Part shown: one piece after another, positions 23,579-30,016 of the stretch | How the letters are laid out: each line of letters starts with the position of its first letter | Numbering within the stretch: the first letter of the stretch is position 1 | Source: a virus | Length of the DNA stretch: 39,605 nucleotides | Direction: 5' to 3' (one strand) | IMG/VR virus record: IMGVR_UViG_3300042894_004872 | Span: 1 to 39,605 of that record | Position numbers and translations under genes: made by a program | Notes under the pieces: model-generated | Seen by the model: the letters and a program-made list of their open reading frames with translations, nothing else | What the model was told of the DNA's origin: nothing | The model's database searches: none

Positions 23579-23915
23579 ATATTTAAACAAACAATATAAA
23601 TTCACATTGTCAACTTATGTGTCGTATAAATTATATGATAAAATTGATAATGTTGAAGTTGGACTTAAAGATGCCATGGCATCTATACGTGTTATTTTCG
23701 ATATTGATGAGGATGAATTGATGAGTATATTTGACAAATGGGCTGATGAACAAGCAATAATTTTAAATAATCAGATAGCTGATATAAGATACAAATTATA
23801 TGAAGAAACTGGTGTTGAATTAGAATTAACGACCAAAGACTTGAATAATTTGATGGATAATGAATATCCATACTTATCAGCTATATTAAATGATTCAACT
23901 AAATTAAACAAATAA
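23559..23915 (+). CDS. Small protein sharing a domain with the gp23-like ORF product
   Basis: 118 residues from the ATG at 23559. ILRYLNKQYKFTLSTYVSYK and IRVIFDIDEDELMSIFDKWA parallel the N-terminal half of the 7738 product (IHNYLSQTYVLEL...IFFLTEEELKPIIFSWA), so the two share a domain. The capsid-like part is absent here. Function unknown. Followed by a terminator hairpin. Confidence 0.62.
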   Translation: MNKIILRYLNKQYKFTLSTYVSYKLYDKIDNVEVGLKDAMASIRVIFDIDEDELMSIFDKWADEQAIILNNQIADIRYKLYEETGVELELTTKDLNNLMDNEYPYLSAILNDSTKLNK

Positions 23916-23926
23916 TGAATATACTC

Positions 23927-23957
23927 ATGTACACTTTTGTGTACATGGTGACTTTTT
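23927..23957 (+). terminator. Intrinsic terminator
   Basis: ATGTACAC (23927-23934) pairs with GTGTACAT (23939-23946) around TTTT, followed by GGTGAC and a T-rich run. Eighteen bases of it, GTACACTTTTGTGTACAT, recur at 23492-23509 inside the previous coding region. Confidence 0.7.
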
Positions 23958-23969
23958 TTATTTAATCAT

Positions 23970-23988
23970 GATATTTATTAGTATAAAG
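23970..23988 (+). promoter_or_regulatory. AT-rich GATATTTATTA motif before 24000
   Basis: GATATTTATTAGTATAAAG, 11 bases before the start at 24000, directly after a terminator and with no TAnnTTTG box. It shares GATATTTATTA and ATAAA with motifs at 18418 and 21197. Confidence 0.4.
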
Positions 23989-23999
23989 CAATTTAAACG

Positions 24000-24308
24000 A
24001 TGAAAAAAAATTATATAAAACAACTATTAAGAGAAGCATTATTGCCGATAGATGAAGCTGAAAACACATCTAACGATAAAAATATCAAAAAAGATTACGC
24101 AGATATACGTAATGCTTTGAGTAAAGATTTAGCACCATCTCAAGTTGGTGTTATGAAAGATGCACTTGGTTGGAGCGATGACCCAACTGGTGTCAATAGG
24201 TCTCTATTTGGTAAAATGTTACACCAAGATGCCAACGATGAGGGTTCTTTATACCAATTCAATGACGAACAAATTGCAAACATTCGAACATCATTAAACT
24301 TAAACTAA
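24000..24308 (+). CDS. Unknown protein, possibly virion-associated
   Basis: 102 residues. The start MKKNYIKQLLREAL is a short amphipathic helix of a kind seen in phage virion-associated proteins, then DYADIRNALSKDLAPSQVGV, and YQFNDEQIANIRTSLNL at the end. No family recognised; virion association is a guess. It stands alone between two terminators behind a non-host-type motif. Confidence 0.55.
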   Translation: MKKNYIKQLLREALLPIDEAENTSNDKNIKKDYADIRNALSKDLAPSQVGVMKDALGWSDDPTGVNRSLFGKMLHQDANDEGSLYQFNDEQIANIRTSLNLN

Positions 24309-24412
24309 TATAAAACCTCGATTCCTTCGGGGTTTTTTTTATGTCTAATAATTTCCATTGGGATTGGTACAACGACAAAACCCCAAGCACTCATAAGAGC
24401 GTTGGGTTGCAT
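24305..24412 (-). CDS. Possible small minus-strand gene behind a conserved leader
   Basis: A 35-residue ORF, starting MQPNALMSAWGFVVVPIPME, read from the ATG at 24412 to a stop overlapping the end of the 24000 gene. Upstream on the same strand are TACCTTTG (24480-24473), a GTAGT/ACTAC hairpin and TAGCC just before the ATG, as in the leaders of the genes at 27204, 28310 and 28984. The body overlaps the 24313 terminator. It could instead be a non-coding RNA. Confidence 0.35.
   Translation of the reverse strand: MQPNALMSAWGFVVVPIPMEIIRHKKNPEGIEVLY
24313..24340 (+). terminator. Intrinsic terminator
   Basis: AAACCTCG (24313-24320) pairs with CGGGGTTT (24328-24335), one G-T pair, loop ATTCCTT, then a T run to 24340. 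Confidence 0.88.
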
Positions 24413-24480
24413 GGCTACAATAAAATGTAGTTGGTTAAACTACGGTTTGTGTTTTGGTTTAGCAAAGGTATGAAAAAGAT
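24413..24480 (-). promoter_or_regulatory. Minus-strand promoter and structured leader
   Basis: On the minus strand: TACCTTTG (24480-24473), CTAAACCAAAACACAAACC, the hairpin GTAGT-TTAACCA-ACTAC, then TTTTATTGTAGCC before ATG. It resembles the plus-strand leaders at 27159, 28265 and 28939 and the element at 37577. On the plus strand, CCCAAGC...GCGTTGGG just beyond forms a further hairpin. The -33 region is weak (TTT). Confidence 0.45.
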
Positions 24481-24504
24481 TTTAAATAAACAAGTAAAAT
24501 AAAT

Positions 24505-24535
24505 TTGTTTTTTTAAAAAAGATTATATATCTTTG
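24505..24535 (+). promoter_or_regulatory. Promoter for 24561 with conserved transcript start
   Basis: TTG at 24505-24507, 20-base spacer, TATCTTTG at 24528-24535, followed by TCAAACACATT, the transcript start shared by many promoters in this part of the window. Confidence 0.8.
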
Positions 24536-24560
24536 TCAAACACATTTAAACACATACCAT

Positions 24561-24908
24561 ATGAACCCAGTTGTAAAATTAGTAGAATCATTCATTAAAC
24601 AATTTGATGAATTAGAAGAGTTATCTAAAAAGATAAACCAAGAACGCAGTGAAATTGATAAATCATTATCTAAATGGTATCACACTGTAGAGGGTACGGA
24701 TATTAAACACGTATCTGAATCACACTCTTTTATGAAAGAAGTAAAAGTAATCTTAGCAAGACGAAGAGATTTAAAAATTGAAGACCTTATAGTTAGGTCA
24801 ACTTGTGATATGCTTAGAGCAAAGATAAACGAACTTAAAAAACATCACAAAGTCTTATTCGCTAAAAATGATAAAGTTAAAGAAGAAATTTTAAATGGTG
24901 GTAAATAA
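24561..24908 (+). CDS. Small helical protein, unknown
   Basis: 115 residues, almost all helix and probably a coiled coil (FIKQFDELEELSKKINQERS). Charged, no cysteines of note, no family recognised. Has its own promoter. Confidence 0.65.
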   Translation: MNPVVKLVESFIKQFDELEELSKKINQERSEIDKSLSKWYHTVEGTDIKHVSESHSFMKEVKVILARRRDLKIEDLIVRSTCDMLRAKINELKKHHKVLFAKNDKVKEEILNGGK

Positions 24909-24922
24909 ATTTTGATTTTTAT

Positions 24923-24953
24923 TAGGAAAATCAAAATAAGTTTATTACCTTTG
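24923..24953 (+). promoter_or_regulatory. Promoter for 24978, extended -33 type
   Basis: TTAGGAAAATC with TAG at 24923-24925, 20-base spacer, TACCTTTG at 24946-24953, then TTAAACACATTAATA. TAGGAA takes the place of the TTG box. Confidence 0.75.
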
Positions 24954-24977
24954 TTAAACACATTAATACAAAAGACC

Positions 24978-25592
24978 ATGAGTACAGAGATTAAAAAATT
25001 AGCTGAATTAGAGTATGATGAAATGATTACTCTTGCTGTTATCGAAAGTGATGACATTTTATCTGATATCTTCAAAGAAGAAATCAAGATATCATTCAAT
25101 ATGATAAGAACAATTGCTAAAGACAATGAACTTAACAAAGAGACCAAAGAATTATTACTTGAAATCTTTGAAGGAATCATATTACCAACAAAACGTTATA
25201 TCAACAAATATATTGGGTTTGGTGGTGTAGCTATTAGCAATGGTTTTATTGATGAAGTTGTTGTTGATGAAATCATTGAAATCGAAAATCCAATCACAGA
25301 GGATAAGGTGGAAAAACCTACTAGTGTTAAAAAAGAAAAAACACTTCCAAAATGGTATGGTTCTCAACAAATATTAAAAGATATTGAAAAACAAGGTGGT
25401 AAATCAACAATAGCACAAAAAACAGCTTTAGATATAAATAAATTGAAAAATATATACATGATATTAAATTCTAGGTTAATTAAAATGATGTTAACTGAAG
25501 AAATAGTTTTAACTGAAGCTGAATGTCGAACTATTCAAACATCAATTAAAACGTTAGATAATAAATTAAAAACAATTATTAAAAAAAGGTAA
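24978..25592 (+). CDS. Unknown protein
   Basis: 204 residues from the ATG at 24978. An acidic helical N-terminal half, a hydrophobic stretch IGFGGVAISNGFIDEVVVD, a linker rich in Glu, Pro and Lys, then a basic helical C-terminal third (NKLKNIYMILNSRLIKMM). No family recognised. It converges on an HNH gene across a bidirectional terminator. Confidence 0.65.
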   Translation: MSTEIKKLAELEYDEMITLAVIESDDILSDIFKEEIKISFNMIRTIAKDNELNKETKELLLEIFEGIILPTKRYINKYIGFGGVAISNGFIDEVVVDEIIEIENPITEDKVEKPTSVKKEKTLPKWYGSQQILKDIEKQGGKSTIAQKTALDINKLKNIYMILNSRLIKMMLTEEIVLTEAECRTIQTSIKTLDNKLKTIIKKR

Positions 25593-25610
25593 TTATGTAT
25601 TACCTTTTTT
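25582..25610. terminator. Bidirectional intrinsic terminator
   Basis: AAAAAAGGTAAT (25582-25593) pairs with ATTACCTTTTTT (25599-25610), loop TATGT. The flanking A and T runs give a terminator in both directions, between the convergent genes ending at 25592 and 25593. Confidence 0.85.
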
Positions 25611-26252
25611 AATAAATCTATTAACATAGCTACATAATGGCTGAAGATTGGTGTAATGATTAAGTCTATATACATCATCTTCAGTTATTGCAGTACACAT
25701 TGGAATAATGTGGTCTATATCCCATGTCTTATTTAATTCGTACACACCATCTTTAGGGTTACCGTAGTTATCCCATGACATCCAATCTTTAAATTTAGAT
25801 TCTATGTGTAATTTAAAATCACTGAATGAACAACCAAGTATCGTTTCAGTTTTTGTTATTTTAATTAGTTTTTTAGATTTTAATCTTGCTCTGATTGAAT
25901 CTCTTATTGCACTTGATACAATAAATAAAGGGTTTTTCTTTAATACTTCATTTCTATATTTTCTTTGTTGTTTATTAATTAAATCACGACTTTTAGCGTT
26001 ATAGGTTTTTTTCTTTTCTAAGATTATTTCTTTATTATCCTCATAGTATTTCTTATCTTTCACATTCAATAGTTCTATATTATTTTTACGATATTCTTTA
26101 CGATAATTTGGGTTATTTAATCTCCATTCTTTATTTTTAATTCTAACACATTCTTTACACATATTTCTTAAACCATCTTTAGTGTTTTTAGATGTTGTAA
26201 ACTCACATAGATTTAAATCTAAATCACATTTAACACACTTCTTTTGTTCCAT
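25593..26252 (-). CDS. HNH homing endonuclease with zinc finger
   Basis: 219 residues. N-terminal zinc finger (CVKCDLDLNLCEF and CKECVRIK), a basic helical middle with KEYRKNN-type repeats, then ILGCSFSDFKLHIESKF, the WDNYG segment and the HNH core TWDIDHIIPM...YTNLQPLCSYVNR. It resembles the HNH enzyme at 31447 from the ILGC segment onward. It overlaps the upstream ribbon-helix-helix gene by 23 bases, forming a minus-strand two-gene module. Confidence 0.87.
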   Translation of the reverse strand: MEQKKCVKCDLDLNLCEFTTSKNTKDGLRNMCKECVRIKNKEWRLNNPNYRKEYRKNNIELLNVKDKKYYEDNKEIILEKKKTYNAKSRDLINKQQRKYRNEVLKKNPLFIVSSAIRDSIRARLKSKKLIKITKTETILGCSFSDFKLHIESKFKDWMSWDNYGNPKDGVYELNKTWDIDHIIPMCTAITEDDVYRLNHYTNLQPLCSYVNRFIKKGNT

Positions 26253-26391
26253 TTTCTTTTGAATTAATTTCAGTATTTATTAGTTTATCAATCAAAGCTG
26301 ATTTATTTATTGAGTTTAATTTGGCGTAGTTATCCAATTTTTCAATAGTTTCTAATTTAAGTGTGATTGTTACTTTCTTTGTTGTTTCCAT
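26230..26391 (-). CDS. Ribbon-helix-helix (CopG/Arc-like) small DNA-binding protein
   Basis: 53 residues, starting METTKKVTITLKLETIEKLD followed by NYAKLN, then INKSALIDKLINTEI. A beta strand with alternating residues (KVTITLKL) followed by two helices is the RHH fold, which binds DNA as a dimer and usually represses its own promoter. Overlaps the HNH start by 23 bases. A direct repeat just upstream of its ATG could be an operator. A similar gene precedes the other HNH gene. Confidence 0.75.
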   Translation of the reverse strand: METTKKVTITLKLETIEKLDNYAKLNSINKSALIDKLINTEINSKENGTKEVC

Positions 26392-26410
26392 ATTTATTAG
26401 TATTTATTAG
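26391..26410 (-). repeat. Tandem direct repeat, candidate RHH operator
   Basis: TATTTATTAG occurs twice in tandem on the plus strand immediately upstream of the RHH start; a further copy is inside the RHH gene (26274-26283). Next to it, TAAATATA reads TATATTTA on the minus strand, a near-match to the -7 box. RHH dimers typically bind short direct repeats, so an autoregulatory operator is plausible. Confidence 0.4.
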
Positions 26411-26456
26411 TAAATATAATAAATAATTAAAAAAAGTAAAATAATTCATTTTTTAT

Positions 26457-26487
26457 TTGGAATATCGAAAAAGGTTTTATATCTTTG
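26457..26487 (+). promoter_or_regulatory. Promoter for 26518, extended -33 type
   Basis: TTGGAATATC with TTG at 26457-26459, 20-base spacer, TATCTTTG at 26480-26487, then TCAAACACATTAATA. Confidence 0.82.
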
Positions 26488-26517
26488 TCAAACACATTAA
26501 TAATTAAAACCAATATT

Positions 26518-27099
26518 ATGGGAACTAGAAATGTAACAATCGTAATCAAAAACAAAAAAACCAAAGTAGCACAATATGGTCAATGGGATGGTTATCCAAG
26601 TGGACAAGGTGTTATTGCCTTGAATTTCTTAAGACAAGCCAACCTATCACAGTTTGGTGAGGAAGTTGACAAATTGAAATGGTTTACTGAAAAACAACTT
26701 GAAAAGTTAGAAAAGATTGAGTGGAAAGATACTCATGGTTATATTAGTAGAGATACTGGTGCTGAAATTTTAAACGAAGTTTATGAAGGTAGAGTAACCA
26801 AGCTAGTGAATCAAGAGACGTTTGTTTCTGATAGCTTATTTTGTGAATGGGCATACGTGGTAGACTTAGATAAAAACACCTTTGAGGTATATAAAGGTTT
26901 TAATGATGAACCATTAACCAAAGATGATAGGTTCTTTAATTTGACTAAAACTGTTGAACGTAGAGGTGACAATCAGTATCACCCTTGCAAGATGATTAAA
27001 TCTTACCCTTTGGATAATCTACCAACAGAAGAAGAATTTATCGAATACTTTGATAAGTTGGAAGAAGAAGAAGAATTTCTAGATTTTCCACAAGATTAA
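26518..27099 (+). CDS. Conserved phage protein, GTRNxT / AQYGQWDGYPSGQG family
   Basis: 193 residues from the ATG at 26518. MGTRNVTIVIKNKKTKVAQY, then GQWDGYPSGQGVIALNFL are the signature of a family common in phages and some bacterial accessory regions; function unknown. WAYVVDLDKNTFEVYKGF is also family-like. Acidic C-terminus. Own promoter; followed by a hairpin at 27111. Confidence 0.8.
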   Translation: MGTRNVTIVIKNKKTKVAQYGQWDGYPSGQGVIALNFLRQANLSQFGEEVDKLKWFTEKQLEKLEKIEWKDTHGYISRDTGAEILNEVYEGRVTKLVNQETFVSDSLFCEWAYVVDLDKNTFEVYKGFNDEPLTKDDRFFNLTKTVERRGDNQYHPCKMIKSYPLDNLPTEEEFIEYFDKLEEEEEFLDFPQD

Positions 27100-27110
27100 A
27101 ATAATTTAAA

Positions 27111-27158
27111 AATAATCCATATATCACTTGCATATATGGATTATTTGTATTACCTTTA
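27111..27158 (+). promoter_or_regulatory. Hairpin overlapping the promoter of the 27163 uORF / 27204 gene
   Basis: AATAATCCATATAT (27111-27124) pairs perfectly with ATATATGGATTATT (27132-27145). The -33 TTG (27128-27130) lies in its loop and TACCTTTA (27151-27158) follows at 20 bases. It may end the upstream transcript, act as an operator, or both. Similar hairpins occur at 28217 and 28890. Confidence 0.65.
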
Positions 27159-27162
27159 CAAT

Positions 27163-27201
27163 ATGTTAAACCAGTGGTCTACCAACCACACAATTTTATA
27201 G
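27163..27201 (+). CDS. Leaderless 12-codon upstream ORF (copy 1)
   Basis: TACCTTTA-CAAT-ATG: the start follows the -7 box by four bases, the same layout as the leaderless genes at 4966, 9341 and 12789. The peptide is MLNQWSTNHTIL, stop TAG, then CC and the main ATG at 27204. It contains the hairpin GTGGT (27174-27178) and ACCAC (27185-27189). Compared with copy 3 it has one inserted base and one deleted base, so the frame to the TAG is kept. Probably a coupling or regulatory mini-cistron. Confidence 0.6.
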   Translation: MLNQWSTNHTIL

Positions 27202-27203
27202 CC

Positions 27204-27581
27204 ATGAATACAGTATTACAAGCATTCGAAAAAGGAGATTTGCAGTTATCAATCTCAATCCAATTCTATTGTCCTATTGATAGAGGATTATATGACTTGG
27301 GTATCCTAACCTTAAAGAAAGGTGATAGAAGTCTTTACCTAGATTGTACAATGTCTTATTACGATGAAGAAAGATATTGCATCGATGTTGAATTAGAATT
27401 TGACGAAGACGAAATAGCAAGTTGTTTTGAAACCAAACATGACTTAACTCTAACAGACCTATACAACTTGGATGAAGCCACGTTCTATATTGGTTGTGAA
27501 TACGAAATTGAACCCGAAAGCATTACATTATTTGCTAAACAAAATGGTTGCACAAGAGCCATTGAATTAAAAGAAGACTAG
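27204..27581 (+). CDS. Unknown acidic protein behind a uORF leader
   Basis: 125 residues from the ATG in TAGCCATG. Acidic and beta-rich; CPIDRGLYDLGILTLKKGDR, then LYLDCTMSYYDEERYCIDV. No family recognised. Its leader is shared with genes at 28310 and 28984, whose products are not obviously related, so the leader, not the protein, is what is conserved. Confidence 0.7.
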   Translation: MNTVLQAFEKGDLQLSISIQFYCPIDRGLYDLGILTLKKGDRSLYLDCTMSYYDEERYCIDVELEFDEDEIASCFETKHDLTLTDLYNLDEATFYIGCEYEIEPESITLFAKQNGCTRAIELKED

Positions 27582-27737
27582 ATGAGAAGACACAGACTAT
27601 TACAAGAGATTTATAAGCACGCAGAAGTGCTTAATGCTAACAAAGCAACACTAGTTTTCTTGATTGCAACAATGACTGATAAAGCATTGACAAAGTTTCA
27701 TAAAGAATTTATGGAAAAAAAAGCAACAAAAAATTAG
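27582..27737 (+). CDS. Small basic protein, unknown
   Basis: 51 residues, starting directly after the previous stop (TAG-ATG). MRRHRLLQEIYKHAEVLNAN then a hydrophobic stretch (ATLVFLIATM) and a Lys-rich end. Its stop codon TAG doubles as the -33 element of the next promoter. Confidence 0.6.
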   Translation: MRRHRLLQEIYKHAEVLNANKATLVFLIATMTDKALTKFHKEFMEKKATKN

Positions 27738-27765
27738 GAATATCAAAATAAGTTTATTATCTTTG
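27735..27765 (+). promoter_or_regulatory. Promoter for 27790, extended -33 type
   Basis: TTAGGAATATC with TAG at 27735-27737, 20-base spacer, TATCTTTG at 27758-27765, then TCAAACACATTAATA. Confidence 0.8.
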
Positions 27766-27789
27766 TCAAACACATTAATACTATATACC

Positions 27790-28206
27790 ATGAGTACAAA
27801 ACATTTTGAATATAATGTAAACGAGGTTTTACATTCATTAGAGACAATCCTTAGAAGTGATTCATCAATCACAGAACTACGTAAAGAATACGCAACTGAT
27901 TTGAGTATTATTGAAGCTAGTGTAAAAGCTAATCTTATCAAACCCGAAGCAGTTCAAACAATCTTACGACTTGCACCAACTTGTTATAAGATAGGTGATA
28001 AAGTGTTCCTTAAAGGTGAAACAAAAGGTAGTCATGATTTCATTGGTGATGATATGGATGAGCAAGAAGCAACAGAGTTGATGGATATGACAACTGAAAT
28101 TGCTAGTGGTGATTCTTATAGCATTTACGTATCAGATACGAGTTATTTTCCATTGGCATCATACAAAGAAATGCTTGAAGTTAAAGAATACTTAAATTCT
28201 TTATAA
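27790..28206 (+). CDS. Unknown protein
   Basis: 138 residues from the ATG at 27790. Helical N-terminal half (NVNEVLHSLETILRS), mixed C-terminal half with DKVFLKGETKGSHDFIGDD. No family recognised. Monocistronic between two promoters. Confidence 0.68.
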   Translation: MSTKHFEYNVNEVLHSLETILRSDSSITELRKEYATDLSIIEASVKANLIKPEAVQTILRLAPTCYKIGDKVFLKGETKGSHDFIGDDMDEQEATELMDMTTEIASGDSYSIYVSDTSYFPLASYKEMLEVKEYLNSL

Positions 28207-28216
28207 AAACAATAAA

Positions 28217-28264
28217 AATAAATGGTGTTTTGTTTGGAAATACCATTTATTAGTATTACCTTTA
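28217..28264 (+). promoter_or_regulatory. Hairpin overlapping the promoter of the 28269 uORF / 28310 gene
   Basis: AATAAATGGT (28217-28226) pairs with ACCATTTATT (28242-28251). The loop carries TTTGGAAAT with the -33 TTG at 28234-28236. TACCTTTA is at 28257-28264, spacer 20. Confidence 0.65.
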
Positions 28265-28268
28265 CAAT

Positions 28269-28307
28269 ATGTTAAACCAGTGGTTACCAACCACACAATA
28301 CAAATAG
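28269..28307 (+). CDS. Leaderless 12-codon upstream ORF (copy 2)
   Basis: TACCTTTA-CAAT-ATG, peptide MLNQWLPTTQYK, stop TAG, then CC and the main ATG at 28310. Shares MLNQW and the length of 12 codons with copies 1 and 3. Hairpin GTGGTT (28280-28285) with AACCAC (28289-28294). Confidence 0.6.
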   Translation: MLNQWLPTTQYK

Positions 28308-28309
28308 CC

Positions 28310-28735
28310 ATGAAAGTAGCAAAATTAGTTAGAGTAACTCTTATGACAAGAGTAATTGTTGATGTAGATGCAACAGAACAAGACATTATGGAATTAGCAG
28401 TTCCAAAGTTATCAGAAAACCTTATGGATAGTCCATTTGATAGTATCGAAGAAATCGTAGATGACACTGAATGTCCTTACGATGCAAGTGACGAAGAGTA
28501 CGACACTCTTACGTTTGCAGAGAAAAAGGTGTTGAACCATGCTACTCGTTATTTGATATACGAAGACGAAGAAGAATTGATTACTATGGTTAAAGCCATC
28601 ATCAATCACGAGGATGAAAATGAATTGATTGATTACGTTGATGGTGTTGAAGTTTGGGTTCAGATAGAACTAGGGTTTACTTGCAAGCAATTCTGTCAAG
28701 AGATTGATTATACTGGTAACGAATTTAAAAACTAA
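28310..28735 (+). CDS. Unknown acidic protein behind a uORF leader
   Basis: 141 residues from the ATG in TAGCCATG. VAKLVRVTLMTRVIVDVDAT, then acidic helices (FDSIEEIVDDTECPYDASDE). No family recognised. Followed after five bases by a 45-residue gene. Confidence 0.7.
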   Translation: MKVAKLVRVTLMTRVIVDVDATEQDIMELAVPKLSENLMDSPFDSIEEIVDDTECPYDASDEEYDTLTFAEKKVLNHATRYLIYEDEEELITMVKAIINHEDENELIDYVDGVEVWVQIELGFTCKQFCQEIDYTGNEFKN

Positions 28736-28740
28736 GAAAC

Positions 28741-28878
28741 ATGAATATAAATTTCACAGAGTCTGACATAGAGGATATGTTAGAGGTACTATTACAATCA
28801 GATGGTACTACAAAAAAAGTATTCACTTGGTCAATAGATGGGCAAGAAGTAAACATCACCGTAGGTAATGATGGATAA
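28741..28878 (+). CDS. Small acidic protein, unknown
   Basis: 45 residues, MNINFTESDIEDMLEVLLQS then a short beta pattern (KVFTWSIDGQEVNITVGND). Too short for confident family assignment. Probably translated with the preceding gene. Confidence 0.55.
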   Translation: MNINFTESDIEDMLEVLLQSDGTTKKVFTWSIDGQEVNITVGNDG

Positions 28879-28889
28879 AAATAATTAAA

Positions 28890-28938
28890 AAATAAATGGT
28901 GTTTTATTAGGAAATACCATTTGTTTATATTACCTTTA
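28890..28938 (+). promoter_or_regulatory. Hairpin overlapping the promoter of the 28943 uORF / 28984 gene
   Basis: AAATGGT (28894-28900) pairs with ACCATTT (28916-28922). The loop carries TTAGGAAAT with TAG at 28908-28910. TACCTTTA is at 28931-28938, spacer 20. Confidence 0.65.
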
Positions 28939-28942
28939 CAAT

Positions 28943-28981
28943 ATGTTAAACCAGTGGTCACCAACCACACAATTTTTATAG
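28943..28981 (+). CDS. Leaderless 12-codon upstream ORF (copy 3)
   Basis: TACCTTTA-CAAT-ATG, peptide MLNQWSPTTQFL, stop TAG, then CC and the main ATG at 28984. Hairpin GTGGT (28954-28958) with ACCAC (28964-28968). Copies 1, 2 and 3 are identical over CAATATGTTAAACCAGTGGT. Confidence 0.6.
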   Translation: MLNQWSPTTQFL

Positions 28982-28983
28982 CC

Positions 28984-29424
28984 ATGAGCAGAGAAAACAA
29001 CATTAAAATCGCAGTATTTATTGGAATGCAATCAACAAACTTGGGTTGGTTTGATGCAGAAGAAGTTTTAGTTAATGTAGTAAAAGACAACACATTTGAT
29101 GAAATGGACTTGAAGTTTGATAAGTCTTGGGATTGGTTAACAGCAGTAGTTGGTATTATTTCAGAAACCTACAACAGAGATAACGAAGACTTTAATCATT
29201 TGTGTTATGAGATTGGTGATGCAGTTGTGGATAATGACTTAGCACGTGGATACGATGCATTGGTTTGCTTCATAAACAACACTGGGTCTAGAACACCTTT
29301 GATTGATAGAGTATTGGATGAAATGAGAAATGACTTTGATAATGGTGATGTAACAGCTATTGAAGAAGTATTAAAACAAGTACCAAAAGAAGTATTATTG
29401 GGTTATTTGCCCGAAAAATTATAA
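28984..29424 (+). CDS. Unknown protein behind a uORF leader
   Basis: 146 residues from the ATG in TAGCCATG. IKIAVFIGMQSTNLGWFDAE suggests an N-terminal strand-helix unit; the rest is acidic and helical with repeated DND and DNG turns. No family recognised. Confidence 0.68.
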   Translation: MSRENNIKIAVFIGMQSTNLGWFDAEEVLVNVVKDNTFDEMDLKFDKSWDWLTAVVGIISETYNRDNEDFNHLCYEIGDAVVDNDLARGYDALVCFINNTGSRTPLIDRVLDEMRNDFDNGDVTAIEEVLKQVPKEVLLGYLPEKL

Positions 29425-29451
29425 ATTATTAATAATTAAAACTTAGGAATT

Positions 29452-30003
29452 ATGAGTAAAGATAGCGACAAATTTTTTACACCAAAAAGTATCTTTAAAG
29501 GTACAAATGCAGATGGTAGTAAATTCAAAGTAACTGAATGGGAAGCTGGTAGTCTTGGTGAGTTTACTGGCGATGGTTCATCTATAGGGTATATGTTTTT
29601 AATCATATTGATGCTTGTAGCGACACCAATCATATTGCCAATCATGTTATTGTATTCTTTGTTTACTTATAATGGAAGAATCCAAATTAGTAGTATATTA
29701 GCACTATTAATATCAATTTTTCCATTGTATTTTTTATCAGAAACTGGTCGAATATTTAATATGCATAAAATAGCTTATGGTATTGATAATATTCCAGTTA
29801 TAAAATCAATAATAATTGGAACTTTGGTTAGTCAGATAGCTTTGATATTTACATCAATAATTACTAGAGGTAGTTTATACGTAGATGATGTAGAAGCTAT
29901 TTGTAATGAAACTAAAACTAGGGTTAACCCTAAGTTAATTGTGGTTATAATAGCATTATTTTATGTTGGTTTTATAGTTTCTTTATCAATTTTAGGAAAA
30001 TAA
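29452..30003 (+). CDS. Multi-pass membrane protein, unknown
   Basis: 183 residues. A polar N-terminal region of about 45 residues, then four hydrophobic segments (YMFLIILMLVATPIILPIML; ISSILALLISIFPLYFLS; IIIGTLVSQIALIFTSII; LIVVIIALFYVGFIVSLSI). Predicted inner-membrane protein. Could alter host membrane functions, but no motif shows this. Confidence 0.68.
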   Translation: MSKDSDKFFTPKSIFKGTNADGSKFKVTEWEAGSLGEFTGDGSSIGYMFLIILMLVATPIILPIMLLYSLFTYNGRIQISSILALLISIFPLYFLSETGRIFNMHKIAYGIDNIPVIKSIIIGTLVSQIALIFTSIITRGSLYVDDVEAICNETKTRVNPKLIVVIIALFYVGFIVSLSILGK

Positions 30004-30016
30004 TTCATTTTTTACA

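Noticed and set aside
26485-26517. Upstream in-frame TTG start for the 26518 protein (also seen at 27763 and 30441)
   Set aside because: The TTG is part of the TATCTTTG promoter box, so it would not be transcribed; the shared SNTLI reading is a by-product of the conserved leader.
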